DNA from: Onthophagus taurus
Lineage: Eukaryota > Arthropoda > Insecta > Coleoptera > Scarabaeidae
Direction of reading: 5' to 3'
DNA: 64,000 nucleotides
Assembly: GCF_036711975.1 (NCBI RefSeq)
Contig: NC_091967.1
Coordinates: 10,044,001 to 10,108,000 of the forward strand
A program made the position numbers and the translations under genes. The stretch's first letter is position 1. The number at the start of each line of letters is the position of its first letter. Below, one piece after another: positions 1 through 13,231 of the stretch. The notes beneath the pieces were generated by a model. It ran no database searches. It saw nothing but the letters and a program-made list of their open reading frames with translations, and had not been told where the DNA came from.

Positions 1-26
1 ACGGCGAAACGTCGTCGAATCCACAC

Positions 27-101
27 TCAGTGAACCGCGCGCTATCGTTCCGTCTGCAATAATCCCCTTCTTCGGCGTTTTCCGGCACCCCACATCCGCT
101 G
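27..101 (+). promoter_or_regulatory. Probable promoter and non-coding first exon of the Ras-like gene
   Basis: An arthropod initiator hexamer TCAGTG lies at 27-32 in an unusually GC-rich stretch for this window. A strong splice donor follows at 101/102 (CCGCTG|GTAAGT). There is no ATG-led reading frame between them, so this would be a 5' untranslated exon. The next good plus-strand acceptor leading to a gene is the pyrimidine tract ending in TTTCAG at 6276, 220 bases before the Ras-like start codon. The link between the two is inferred, and the exon could belong to a transcript not seen here. Confidence 0.45.
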
Positions 102-3100
102 GTAAGTGAACCCCCCAAGATTGATTTTCGTTTCACGATCCTTCGGACAGAGAACGACCGACGCGTAATGAGTTCGTTGACTTGTTTACTTCTTTCGCAC
201 TTTTAAACGAAAACTTTATCAAAAAACTAAATCGTTAAAAATGTTTTATACAAACCTGTTGGGGTAACTTTTTTGGTGATTTTCAGGTAAATTAAAGATT
301 TGTTTGGTTTGGATGTATAATATTATTTATTAAAAATAAATCGAAAAGATGATTCAATAATAATTTGCTTACAACTAAAATATTCACGTGAATTGACCAA
401 CTAAAAACAAATAACGGCAAAGTGGAAGATTATTGTACATTTCCGTAAATTAGAAACGTGCCCTAGAGCTAGACATGTACGGGATTTAGCTATCTCGGCG
501 TTACCTTGAAAACCCTTTAAACCAAACCAAATGGATATATGTATAGTAGTGCTATACCTAGACATGCAATGTTTCGTGTTAGAAATTTAAAAATAAAATT
601 ATGTCATGGAAATTGAATTACTAATTTGGAAACCCATTTAAAAAAATACCATTCAATGAATTGTATACAGTACAAATAGAGTATTCGCCACAGAATGTTA
701 CGAAACATGTTTATATAAACATTAATGAAGGGTTAATAAACCACAGCAAGGTATAAATTTAATACGGTCCAAAATGTAAATTCAACATGTTAATGTCAGA
801 TAGTGTTTTGTGGTTAAAACGATCGATTCTAATTGTAATATTATTCCCAAACTAATTTCAACTTTGCATGTTAGTACGATCCGATATCAAGTTTTTGTTA
901 AAACGACTACTTAGAGTCCAGCAAACCATCTAAGATTTCAGGCAAGTATTCTAGCCCTGGGGGAATTCCAATTTAAACGTTTATTAATGCATAAATTCGT
1001 TTTATTTTGGAATTATCCTGGAATTCAAAGTACTAAGGAAACCACGTATAATTTAAATACAAAGAACCTTCGAACCTCCCCTAAAGTCCACAACCACTAA
1101 AAGAAAACGTAAATATAAGTACATCTTTATTTATTATTCTAGTTTAGCAAACTATAAATTTACCATCAAATGGAAAAATTGATTTCATAACTCCAACCGC
1201 AAAAAAAATTCCCTTTAAAACGCTTAGGGCTAAATTGCATCGTCATCAGTAGCAACAGCGGCAACAGTTATCTGAAAAGTTTGCAAGAGCTTAAATTGCC
1301 AGCTAAAATTAGATTTTCGAAGTCCAATGGGAAGCTCGTAGATATGAAGAGCTTGCTAATCGTCAAACAGAATATCGGATATACGTTGGTTTGAGGGAGC
1401 AAAATAACCTTAAAAAATCGATTTCGTTTGTGCGTAAATATGCACGTGCATTTCGAATAACGAACGGACGTTGCTGTATTAAACAGCGAATAAGCCTTCG
1501 AGTTTCTCCTCATGATGTTACATTTATTATTGATTTAGTAGTCTGTGCCAAATGTGTCTGTTCATACCATGAACACGTTCTCATTGTGCAGTTGGTTTTT
1601 GTATTATACATTAAGATCGATCCACAAACTTGATAATCTCCTCTTGTTTATAAATTAACAAGTTAATAGTAAGAATAATAATATTAACTTTGATATGAAG
1701 ACGAACAAACAAGCGCTTCTACTACGTTATGTATCTATTGCAAATGACTTAAGAATATCAGGACTAATTAAACCTTCATTATCTACTTGACATCAGTGAT
1801 ATGTAGTTCCAACAAGATGCTGCCACTTGTTGTACAGCTGGTTAAACAATTGATCTATTAAAGAGGAAGTTCGGTAACCGTGTAATCTCGAGTAATGGTC
1901 CAGTTACGTTAAGTTGTCTGTTTATACCAACAAGCCAACAACGTTAGAGGAGCTCAGATAGAGCTGATAGTTTTTACATCATATCATAAACTACAAGTTT
2001 TTAGCTAGAATTTAACATTTATATTATACTATGATTCTTAAAAACACAGTCGATACGATTTTTTAAAAATTTCGTGTTATTCTTGATTTATAAATTTTAC
2101 AATTTTGTTATTAATAATTTTTTCCAGGAAATTTTAATGATATTATCTAATAGTTTTTATATCATATCATAAACTAGAATCTTTAAGCTACAATCTAACA
2201 TACATATCATATCACGATTCTGAAAAATATAGGAGATATGATTATTAAAAGTTTCGTATTATTCTTGATTTAAAAATTTAACAATTTCGTTATTAATTTT
2301 CCTGGAAATTTCAATAATATTACTTTATACTTTTTATATCGTATTATAATCTAGAATCTTTAAGCTACAATTTAACATACATATCATACCATGATTTTTA
2401 AAAACACAGTCAATATGATTTTTTGAAAATTTAGTAGTTTTACTTAACTTATAAATTTGACAATTTCGTGTTTAATAATTTTTTCCTGGAAATTTCAATA
2501 ATATTATCTGATAATTCTTATATCATATCATAAACTAGAATCTTTAAGCTACAATTTAACATACATATCATATCATGATTCTGAATAATACAGGAAATAT
2601 GATTTTTTTTAATTTCGTATTAATCTTGATTTAAAAATTTGACAATTTCGTTATTAATAATTTATTCCTGGAAATTTCAATAATATTACCTTATACTTTT
2701 TATATCGTATTATAATCTAGAATCTTTAAGCTACAATTTAACATACATATCATATCATGATTTTTAAAAACACAGTCAATATGATTTTTTGAAAATTTTG
2801 TAATTTTACTTAACTTATAAATTTGACAATTTCGTGTTTAATAATTTTTTCCTGGAAATTTCAATAATATTATCTGATAATTCTTATATCATATCATAAA
2901 CTAGAATCTTTAAGCTACAATTTAACATACATATCATATCATGATTCTGAATAATACAGGAAATATGATTTTTTTTAATTTCGTATTAATCTTGATTTAA
3001 AAATTTGACAATTTCGTTATTAATAATTTATTCCTGGAAATTTTCAATAATATTACCTTATACTTTTTATATCGTATTATAATCTAGAATCTTTAAGCTA

Positions 3101-6100
3101 CAATTTAACATACATATCATATCATGATTTTTAAAAACACAGTCAACATGATTTTTTGAAAATTTAGTAGTTTTACTTAACTTATAAATTTGACAATTTC
3201 GTGTTTAATAATTTTTTCCTAGAAATTTCAATAATATTATCTGATAATTCTTATATCATATCATAAACTAGAATCTTTAAGCTACAATTTAACATACATA
3301 TCATATCATGATTCTGAATAATACAGGAAATATGATTTTTTTTAATTTCGTATTAATCTTGATTTAAAAATTTGACAATTTCGTTATTAATAATTTATTT
3401 CTGAAAATTTCAATAATATTATCTGATAGTTTTTATATCAAATCATAAACTGGAATCTTTAAGCTACAATTTATCATACATATCATATCCTGATTCTTAA
3501 AAACTCAGTAAATATGATTTTTTGAAAATTTCGTATTATTTTTGATTTATAAATTTAACAGTCTCTTTCTACTATATTTTCGAATCCCATAGTCAAACCG
3601 TAAACAAACATTTTGATCTCTTTGTATTCTTGTTCTGTGGACTCTATTAATACACCCAAAGTTCCATAACATGATATCTAAACACGCTCTCCTTCAATTC
3701 AATTTACCTTTACTAATTTTATCGTATCAGGGTAAGTTTTATGCGAGAAATTTAACTTAATAATGCTAACAACGTTCACCACACAGCTAATACTTGTTTG
3801 GACCTGAATGTGCCTAAGGTAACCAAGACCGTTAATTTAAATTTCAAGAGTATTGAATAGTTTTCGTACTATTGGTATTTTCACAACATAACAAAATGAT
3901 TAAGACATGATTAAAATTAACTTAAGTTCTAAAGAAGAATTTTCAATTTTATTAGTTTTAAATTGCCAAAGTTAAAGTGAAATTAAAAATTTCTTATTGA
4001 TTTTTTTTCGTCGTTCATGGTTGTAGGATTAATGAAGAGAGAGATAAAATTTTAAATTTAAGGTTTATTATTTGTAGCGTAAAAAAATTAATAATAAAGT
4101 TCATCCAAATGGAAATTTGTTCATTCCGTAAGTAATTTCCAATAAACTATAAAATATAAATTCAGGATATAAAGACCGGAGAATATAAAACCAATATATT
4201 GCATAAAACACTATAACCATATCTAATCACCTCTATTCTAGTATACATTTCACAGTTTACGAGCCATGAAAAACCGAAAATCCAATAAACAAATGACAGT
4301 TTGGGTTGAAAACATTCATCAACATCCATTTCATCGTTCTTTGTCACAATAACAACAGTAGTATATCTAGATATTTGTATTATATCCCAAGAGCATTTCA
4401 AATACACAATCTATACATTTATTTACTAAGAGAAACTACACTGTTATTTATTTAGGATTGATTGTTTATGTCGATTTCTATTTAGACTTGAACATCATAA
4501 TTATTTTGATTTTCCTTTATTCTTATTAAACGAAAAGTATAAGTCGACATTCAATATTGTATATCTTTTCTTGGTAGTTCTCATAAATGTCGGTAATGAC
4601 GTCGCAGCAGGTTCGCATTCGAAGCAATGTTTGGCCGTAGGAGGTAGAGTTAAATAAGGAAACCCAGCCGTGCGAAATACTGCCAGAATGAGATTAAGGT
4701 TTGAAGGGGGGAATGACTTATAGAACCTGTCAGTATCACAAAATCCTTTTTCGATAGCAGCATTATTACTTATTTCTTACACAAATCGGCTTTTCTAATG
4801 GAGTATTTTTATTACCTTAAGGATTAGTATGTAAAAGCTTTTAGAACAAATTAATTTAACCTCAAAAAGTAAATCTAAATTTCAACAAAAAATCTTTCAC
4901 AAACGATTATATTTTATTGCACTTTTATTCGACCAATGAACCAATTAAAGTTAAGGGCCTTTTCTAAAGATGTTTACTCAAAGTTGATCGTGTTAGCTTG
5001 CAACTACCCTCGTTTACTTTAAAGCATCACCGCACTCGGTTCCGCCAAAAGAAACTTTCGAGAAACCTATTATCCAACGGAAAACTTGTCGTCCTACAGG
5101 AAACAACCGAAATAGAGTTTAGATTTTACGCTGTTGGATATTTTTTTATAAATCATACTTCAAGATTAAATAAGTTAGTTGTTATACAATATAATTAGCG
5201 AAATTGAATAAACAGTTTAAGTAGAATAATTCATTAATACTAATATCAACTTATTCATTAAACTAAACTGATTATATGGTTAGTTGTATAATAGGAAAGT
5301 TTTATCAAAATCGATTAGTTTGTAAACATATGTATGTGTCAGTTAAATTAATGAACTCATTTTCAGTTTAATCCTGAGTTGACTTTGCTTCTATTTAGAA
5401 TTTATGTGGAAAATTTATTTTATACACATAGTAGACTAAAACGGTTTTTGTAGCACTTAATACAAAAATTTCCTTTTATTTTGAAAAGTTTAAAACATCG
5501 TACTAAATAATACATTTCACAAGACATATTTTCCGAGTAGCATAAGATGGGAAAATGCCTTTACATTATAAGAGAAAATTACATGGGCTTTGTGCCGTAA
5601 AGCGCAGACGTCTTTTATGGTTTCTTGCTAACCATGTCCGTAAAACTAGATTCCGTAACACGTCCTGCACTTTTTTGTTGCGAAAATGTATCAAATTGAA
5701 CTACGTTTTAACCGTAATGATATTTACTTTGTAAAAGATATCCTGGAAATAACAAAGGCATATTTTAATCTGATAATAAAATTATGTAGTAATTATAACA
5801 GTTTTAGTTGATAAAAGGGTAAAATAATAATACACAGAGAAATAAAAAAGAGAACAATTTGTGTCCTCATATCCGTGAGTGCTTTACGGAGGTATAATTA
5901 ATATTTAATTGAAAAATAATGAAAAACGACATTATTTGGACCATGTAGTGAAGTTTTATAACGAGAAATTGACGCTGAACTTAATGGATTTTGTTGGCAA
6001 AGCAGTAAAGCAGACCGTCATGAATATTAACATTTACTAATTGGAGAATTCCATCTCTGAAAGAACACATCGTTTGAAACAATGTTCTATTTTGAATTGC

Positions 6101-6276
6101 ATTGAAATTTATGAATTCCCTGTATCAAAAAATGAGAATATAATGGGTACAGTAGAAAATATTTTCAGAGCAATTAAATTTATATTGGATACAGATACAT
6201 TATGTTGTCTTTAGTTGCTGCATACATTGACATTATTGCAAATATAATACTATAATTATAACATTCTTTTTTTCAG
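102..6276 (+). other. Long first intron of the Ras-like gene (inferred)
   Basis: AT-rich, stop-dense DNA runs from the donor at 102 to the acceptor at 6276. It contains the 366-bp satellite array at about 1966-3562. The open frames seen elsewhere here (for example near 1391-1633 and 4998-5198) are short, have no recognisable domain and look like chance. No other gene, tRNA or mobile-element coding remnant was recognised. Confidence 0.4.
1966..3562. repeat. Satellite array: about 183-bp monomers in a 366-bp higher-order unit
   Basis: About nine head-to-tail monomers, each containing the core GAATCTTTAAGCTACAATTT followed by ACATACATATCATATCATGA. Two monomer types alternate. Type A has CTGAATAATACAGGAAATAT and type B has TTTTTAAAAACACAGTCAAT. 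Type A cores start near 2538, 2904 and 3270 (366, 366) and type B cores near 2354, 2720 and 3087 (366, 367). Neighbouring monomers are therefore more different than alternate ones, which defines a higher-order dimer. The outer copies, near 1980 and 3440, are the most diverged. Confidence 0.9.
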
Positions 6277-6495
6277 ATTCTGATTTTCAAATATAAAACT
6301 GTTATAATGAAAGGATGACCACATCAAATATTCGCCTATCTCTACCATTTTGAAAGACTCCGTGGATGATTTGTTATTAACTTCTTTATTGGATGTTTAC
6401 AAAACCGATTCATAACCCATCTATACATCAAGACATCACCAGGACTGCATAATTATATCAAAGTTTGATTTAAATTATTTCTCCTCCCACAACTA

Positions 6496-7710
6496 ATGAA
6501 CAACAATAACACGACAATGTCGGATTATGAAAGAATCCGAATAGCGACTTTAGGAGGTGCTGGAGTTGGAAAGAGTTGTATAGTGAAGAGGTTTTTGATG
6601 AATACCTATAGCGATCGTTACAAGAGTACCGTTGAGGACCTTTATAACAGAGAGTATGATCTGGGTCATATGACGCTCAAAGTGGATATATTGGACACGG
6701 CCGGTGATATGCAATTTCCTGCAATGAGAAGATTATGTATAGCGACCGCACATGCGTTTTTATTGGTTTATGCGGTTACGTCGTCGCCTTCTTTTGAAAG
6801 TGTTAAACAGTGCTTTGCTGAGATACGAGAGCAAAGGGCCGATTATCAAGAAATTCCAATTGTTATTGCTGGAAATAAGTTGGATCTTACTTCTACGCAT
6901 CGAGAAGTTAGGATAGAAGACGTTTCTGAATGGGTTTATTGTGAACTTCCAAAACTTAGGTAAAACATTTTTTTTTAATTTTAATCTAAAATAAACATTT
7001 TATATGTAGAATAGCAAATTGTTTCCTTTTCAAACAGTACTTAAAGTCTTCTCACATTCAAGTTAGAAAGTGTTATTTAATTTAAACAAATGTGCAGATC
7101 ACGCAACAACTAAAAAGCATCACTTTGCAACACCACTCGTCTTTATTTCCCTCAGGTGTAATCGTTTGCTATAAACTTTGGGGTTGGATTTTACTTACAA
7201 CGATTTAACTTATAATCCGAAGAGATTGCTTGTAATAGTAGAACATTTATTTTATGTCAGCCCAGAATTTATGAGTTTAATTAAGGTGTAAGTAGTTATA
7301 TTTTGAGTGTCAAAAGTAAAAAAGATCTATAAATCAAAGTTTGTTCTAATTTGAATTTTTTTTTGTGGTTTATTCATAGGGTGAAAGTAATCGAATGTTC
7401 AGCAAAAGATGATATCAACATCAAAGAGATATTTCGCAATTTCCTGAACCTGTCCAGAATTATGCTGAAAGATACCGACGAATCAGGTTTGAAACGAAGA
7501 TCGAGCGCCTACGTTTCGGCTAGCAAAGGGGCCAGAAGACCGGGAAGTCCCGCAATCGAAAAGGATAAAAAGGTAGGCGAGAGCTCTGGCAGTTCGGAAG
7601 CCCCGAAGGCGAAACCTCGTTCGAGGTCGCTGATAAGGCGCGCCAGTAGAAAGACCAAACAGCAAATAAGGGATGCTCAAAGCACCGGCGACGAGTGTAC
7701 TGTTTCGTAA
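6496..7710 (+). CDS. Ras-family small GTPase, RASD/Rhes-like, two coding exons
   Basis: The coding exons are 6496-6959 and 7380-7710 (CTTAG|GTAAAA to TTCATAG|G, phase 2). They join in frame to 264 residues. All five G boxes are present: P-loop GGAGVGKS (about residues 19-26), the switch I threonine in STVED, DTAG, NKLD and ECSAKD. FPAMRRL after DTAG resembles the RASD (Dexras/Rhes) group. The C-terminal 75 residues are basic and Ser-rich and end in CTVS, a CAAX box, so farnesylation and membrane attachment are expected. The Ras Gly12 position is Ala and the Gln61 position is Asp. In Ras these changes slow GTP hydrolysis; RASD proteins also lack the usual residues. The acceptor at 6276 puts 219 bases of 5' UTR before this ATG, and a second in-frame ATG lies seven codons on. 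The exact subfamily is uncertain. Confidence 0.88.
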
Positions 7711-7788
7711 GTCGATCTCGTTCTTTGTAAAAAATCTCGATCAAGGGTCGGTGAATTTTTTATATTATGAGATTTCATATAAGGTGAT

Positions 7789-7794
7789 AATAAA
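7789..7794 (+). terminator. Poly(A) signal of the Ras-like gene
   Basis: AATAAA lies about 80 bases after the Ras-like stop codon in an AT-rich 3' region. This is a usual distance for an insect transcript with a short 3' UTR. Confidence 0.5.
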
Positions 7795-7799
7795 ATACG

Positions 7800-9620
7800 C
7801 TTGCCATACCCAGAGATAGGTATAGAAAAATTGTACGTTAAAAAAGTATGTTGTAAAATTTACAGATAAATGAAAATGTGTTTATATTTGTAAATTTTAA
7901 TTTATTACGATATTTATTCATGAGGCTTAATTTTATTCGGCAAAAAGGAAATATAATTTTTTTAGAGAAGAGCGCTAAATCATCTACAAAATTAAATTTA
8001 ATAAATAATATTAATTTTTTTCAAAAAACGTGTTTCAAAGGTAGTGTATTGAAGTTGACCTATAAATATTTGCAATTATTTTTTGTTATTTCAAATCCCA
8101 TATCAATTTATTTCCCAAATAATTCTTTTCATAAATTTGTTTTTTTCAATATGTAGCTAATTTTTGTTTATTACACTACTTTTAAAATGCTATGTAATAA
8201 GGTGATTCAGAATAAATCCGAAAGACCTAGAGATAAATAAAAATACTTTAACTAAATCAATTTGTATAATATATTTTTTTTAATAAAATTAAACATTTCT
8301 TTTAAAATTATAAAACAAAATAATGAACCAGCTGGTTATTGTTCATAAGATAAAACTAAAGTATTAATACTTAAAGTGTCTAATTATTAAAATTGTATAT
8401 TAACAACAGGGTATCTTGACTGATTCGGACCTTGTACATGAACTTTAAATTGAAAATAAATAAATATTTAAATAAGGATGTCGAGAAACTAATCTTTAAC
8501 ACGATAAATTAAAATAAAATAATTCAAGAGGATTAAAGAAATTAAAATACATAAAATGTTTTAATAAAATTTAATGGTGGAATTTAATAATCAAATTTGA
8601 TTTGATTTTTTTTATAAAAAAAAAGATTGATGATGTTTAATACCGTCCCTACATCGTTTGAATTAGACGAATTAAGAATGAAATAGATTGTGGAGGCCAA
8701 AATTGTCATTAAAATCAAAATAAATTAATTAATAAATTAAGCTAACACTTATTACATACATTAAATTGTATTTTATTTTATTTACTACTTACGAAAGCAA
8801 ATAGTCAGAAATTATTTTATTATTTTGTTTAACAAATTGATTAAAAAAACTGAATCAAAAAGACTGAATGTCTAAATGTGTTCATTATTACCAACAAAAT
8901 ATCATATTGAATCAAAAAGAACAGATTATGAACATATCGGTTTTTTGAATGGGGTGGTTTTTACACATCCTGCTCAATTATGTAAATTTAACTATAAACA
9001 AGTAGATGACGAGACTAAATTTGTTATTAAATCTTCAATGATAATTAATTTTTTTTTTGTCGGATGGTGTTCAAGCAAGAAATTATAACTTAAATGTTAC
9101 TTTTTTAACTAATTGTATATGTATAAAAGTAATAAGTTTATATATTTTTTTAGAATAATGTCCTGTTTAACGACGAGAGCAAATTAAATACTAGAATTCT
9201 AGTTTGGAAAAAATCCAATTCTGCCTCGGACATGTATGTACAACATAACACGATGAAATTTCTATTCTATTTGATGGTACAACCAGATTCCAACGAATCT
9301 CCAAATCTGCTCTCATCGAGCCAGAATAATTCTGCTATTTCCATTGGCTTTAAAGATACTAATAAATCTGCGTCTGGTGTAAATGATTTTGCGTCATCTC
9401 ATCTTTACCGATAAGTTCATATTAATTCTTGTATTTTTTTTGTTTGTTTATTCTTTTTTCTTGTACGACAATTTCTAAAACATTTGATGCCAAACATCTT
9501 GGATTACCATTAATAATCATTGGATAACAAGATATTGCTATGTGAGCCCATACTTAACCCCATTTCTTTTTTAGACACTGCTGGTCATAGGTCTCTTTAA
9601 AATATCTTCATTTATTTCTG
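7800..9620. other. AT-rich intergenic DNA, no gene seen
   Basis: Long A and T runs. The open frames near 7878-8156, 8876-9088 and 9232-9414 are compositionally biased, have no domain and show no matching splice sites. Nothing supportable was found. Confidence 0.5.
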
Positions 9621-9624
9621 TCTT

Positions 9625-9910
9625 TATTGTGCATATTCATTCTTTCCCCGCCACACCCTTCACATCATCGATCCACCTCTTTCGGTTTTCCTGTACCTCT
9701 TCTAATTTTTTGTGGTCTCCAAAAGGTTATTCTTTGTGTCAATTCTTTGTGTTTTCTCTTGCCACATGCTCGATCCATTGCCACTTCAGTCTCATTTCAT
9801 CTGTCACTTGTGTGCTTCTGCGAATTTCGAATCTTATCTCTCGGAGTGATTTCATTGATAGCATTGCTCGTTGCTTCTTGGTGTTACATTAAGTTGTTCT
9901 GCAGTTTTCC
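9625..9910 (-). mobile_element. Decayed LINE fragment, C-terminal tail of a reverse transcriptase
   Basis: On the minus strand one frame reads RAMLSM, then LREIRFEIRRSTQVTDEM, then LKWQWIEHVARE, before a frameshift and WIDDVKGVAGK. This matches the characteristic end of non-LTR reverse-transcriptase ORFs (R-AML...LRD-IR...I-R-T-VTD......LKW-W-GH-AR......RW-DD). The plus-strand open frames over the same stretch are its shadow. It is broken by a stop and at least one frameshift, so it is a dead 5'-truncated copy. Confidence 0.7.
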
Positions 9911-9954
9911 TTGTCAAAACTAAGTTTTCCAATATTTTTTTCCGGGATGATTAA

Positions 9955-11435
9955 CAGGCGGAAACAAAGCTGACCTATCCTAATATTTCTTCACGTTATA
10001 ATTGCGGTTTCTTCATGTTATAATTAGGGTTCAAAAGAAAACCGACATTCCTTCACGCTATAATTGAAGGTTCAAAACAAAACTGACCTATCCTAACATT
10101 TCTTCACGCTATAATTGGGGTACAAAAGAAAACCGACAGTCCTTCACGCTATTATAAGGGTTCAAAAGAAAACCGACATTCCTTCACGCTATAATTGGAG
10201 TTTCAAAACAAAACTGACCTATCCTAACATTTCTTCACGCTATAATTGCGGTTTCTTCACGCTATAATTGGGGTACAAAAGAAAACCGACAGTCCTTCAC
10301 GCTATTATATTGGTTCAAAAGAAAACCGACATTCCTTCACGCTATAATTGGAGTTTCAAAACAAAACTGACCTATCCTAACATTTCTTCATGCTATAATT
10401 GGGGTTCAAAAGAAAACCGACATTCCTTCACGCTATAATTGGAGTTTCAAAACAAAACTGACCTATCCTAACATTTCTTCACGCTATAATTGCGGTTTCT
10501 TCACGCTATAATTGGGGTACAAAAGAAAACCGACACCTCTTCACGCTATAATTGGGGTTCAAAAGAAAACCGACATTCCTTCACGCTATAATTGGGGTTC
10601 AAAAGAAAACCGACATTCCTTCACGCTATAATTGGAGTTTCAAAACAAAACTGACCTATCCTAACATTTCTTCACGCTATAATTGCGGTTTCTTCACGGT
10701 ATGATTAGGGTTCAAAAGAAAACCGACATTCCTTCACGCTATAATTGGGGTTCAAAAGAAAACCGACACTTCTTCACGCTATAATTTTGGTTCAAAAGAA
10801 AACCGACATTCCTTCACGCTATAATTGGGGTTCAAAAGAAAACCGACGTTCCTTCACGCTATAATTGGAGTTTCAAAACAAAACTGACCTATCCTAACAT
10901 TTCTTCACGCTATAATTGGGGTACAAAAGAAAACCGACACTTCTTCACGCTATAATTGGGGTTCAAAAGAAAACCGACACTTCTTCACGCTATAATTTTG
11001 GTTCAAAAGAAAACCGACATTCCTTCACGCTATAATTGGGGTTCAAAAGAAAACCGACATTCCTTTACGCTATAATTGGAGGTTCAAAACAAAACTGACC
11101 TATCCTAATATTTCTTCACGCTATAATTGCGGTTTCTTCACGTTATAATTGGGGTACAAAAGAAAACCGACAGTCCTTCACGCTATTATAGGGGTTCAAA
11201 AGAAAACCGACATTCCTTCACGCTATAATTGGGGTTCAAAAGAAAACCAACATTCCTTCACGCTATAATTGGAGTTTCAAAACAAAACTGATCTATCCTA
11301 ACATTTCTTCACGCTATAATTGGGGTACAAAAGAAAACCGACACTTCTTCACGCTATAATTGGGATTCAAAAGAAAACCGACATCCCTTCACGCTATAAT
11401 TGGAGTTTCAAAACAAAACTGACCTATCCTAACAT
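9955..11435. repeat. Minisatellite with a 40-bp unit
   Basis: About 36 tandem units of TTCACGCTATAATTGGGGTT plus CAAAAGAAAACCGACATTCC. The unit repeats exactly 40 bases apart where conserved (for example 10561 and 10601). A variant carries GGAGTTTCAAAACAAAACTG followed by ACCTATCCTAACATT, and a short variant has GCGGTTTC. The variants recur in blocks, which suggests that multi-unit segments were amplified together. The array ends abruptly after CCTAACATT at 11435. No reading frame survives across it. Confidence 0.92.
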
Positions 11436-13231
11436 TATCAAATACTTTTGTCAGAGTTGATTGACATTTGTAAACAGAACTAAGCTAACTCAACTTCTCT
11501 TTTCTGGAAGTCATTGCTCATTTATTAAATCTTACTATGTTAAAACAGATTCTTTAATATTTTGCTGAAAGTGCGTAAAACAGGCAAAATAAATTATATG
11601 CATCGATTATTATCAGAACTTATACTTATACATTTATTATGAGAAGAAAATAAATTATTTTAGGCCATACTCAACTATCATTTTTTTTTAAATAAAGTTA
11701 CTGATAAAATATGGAAAATAAATCTCTAGAAATCTAGATTTAGATCTCTCGTAGATTCTACCTACGAGACCAAACGAGATCATGACTTCATCATCACTTT
11801 TAGTTTCTTTCTTAAAATGGTGACTAATATTTACAAATTTGGGAATATTATTAAGAAGACTATTTGCTTTCATTGAAATAAAAGTTTATATTAAATTTGA
11901 TCACAATAGTTTCACTACATTTTCTAAAACACAGAATACGATATAATTTGTAGGTGTGACAATAAAGTTTTTGAGTCAAAACAAGAACAGAATTATTCCA
12001 CAAATTATTGTATAGCACAATCATTTTCAACGTACTAATTAATTTATTATCTCATTAAATTTTTACTTTAAAAATCTGTAACTTACTCATAGCTGTATAA
12101 AATAAAACTATAACTGTATTCTTAAAATATCAAAACCAGTATTTACTGTATACATATGTGAAAGTAGACTTTTAATGAAATCCGCTCTATGACCAATACA
12201 ACAAAAATCTGTGTCAATGCAGGGTATTAATGCACTGTATTTAAATTATAATAAAAAAGAGCAAATAAATCTGTATGTCAGCACCACGTTTTACAACTCT
12301 TGAGGTTGTCTTGTACTTACTTGTTGTATAACAAAATATTGTTATTCCATATTTAGATCTATAGATGTTTCCGTGAAATCGTATTTTTAATTTTTAAAGT
12401 ATCGTATCTCTTCTCTCTCTTAGCCTAGGCTTTAAGAATAAATAATTACGCTTATTTTTAACTCGTTAAGAGTTTTACAAATACAACAATTTTTTCTTGC
12501 GATATCGATAGATATCGTAAGAAAAAACTTTTGTACTTTACGTGACGTTTACGTATTATCATAATGATATTGATTGTTGCAAAATTAGAATGTGACTAAA
12601 ATATAAAAAAGAATGTGTTACATGAAAAATTGAGATGTTGGGCGATTTTGTAACAATCCGCGTATAAGTATTTACTTAAGGAATTTTTTGTAATAAATTT
12701 TTTAATGTAAGTACTGTTGTTCACTAAATTTTGAGACCATTTGTGGTCTAAACCGTCAAACCAAGTGATGTGTCGTTGTTTAAAACAAAAAATGTGGAAC
12801 AGTAAAATAAAATAAATACAAAAATCAATTTTGTTGGTTATTTTTATATTACTACATTGCTTTACATACACAAATTCGTATTTTATTTATGGAAGTTACA
12901 ATAAGAGATTCTATACAAAAATTTTTATTACAATTATAACAAATTACAATTGGCAGTTTTATTTTACATTAATACGTCTCTATGTCTATAAAACTCGACC
13001 TAACTATTCAAGGAACGTTATTCAAAATGAATTTTCTAATAAAATCATTTTAAAAATGAGATTTATATTTGTAATTGCAGAAAAATCTTTTTGAATAACC
13101 TCTAGTTCTAAACATTGAACAACATATAGGGTAAGTATCAAAAGTTTTAATAATTTAATATTACCCTGAGACAATAACACATATTATAAGCATACGTTTT
13201 TTTTTCTGCATGTACAAAACCAAAAAAGATT
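11436..13231. other. AT-rich intergenic DNA downstream of the SAXO-like gene
   Basis: No gene recognised. The short open frames at 11688-11873, 12596-12871 and 12831-13094 are low-complexity and unconvincing. The stretch contains the palindrome at 12489-12527. The SAXO-like gene ends at 13232 on the minus strand, and ATTAAA-type poly(A) motifs lie near 13146-13161. Confidence 0.4.
12489..12527. repeat. Short near-perfect palindrome
   Basis: The arms TTTTTTCTTGCGATATC and GATATCGTAAGAAAAAA face each other around a short GAT-containing centre, with one mismatch. It could be a MITE end-to-end relic or a chance AT-rich hairpin. No target-site duplication is obvious. Confidence 0.6.

Noticed and set aside
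9627-9923. Plus-strand open frames of 87-98 codons
   Set aside because: They are the shadow of a LINE reverse-transcriptase tail on the minus strand.
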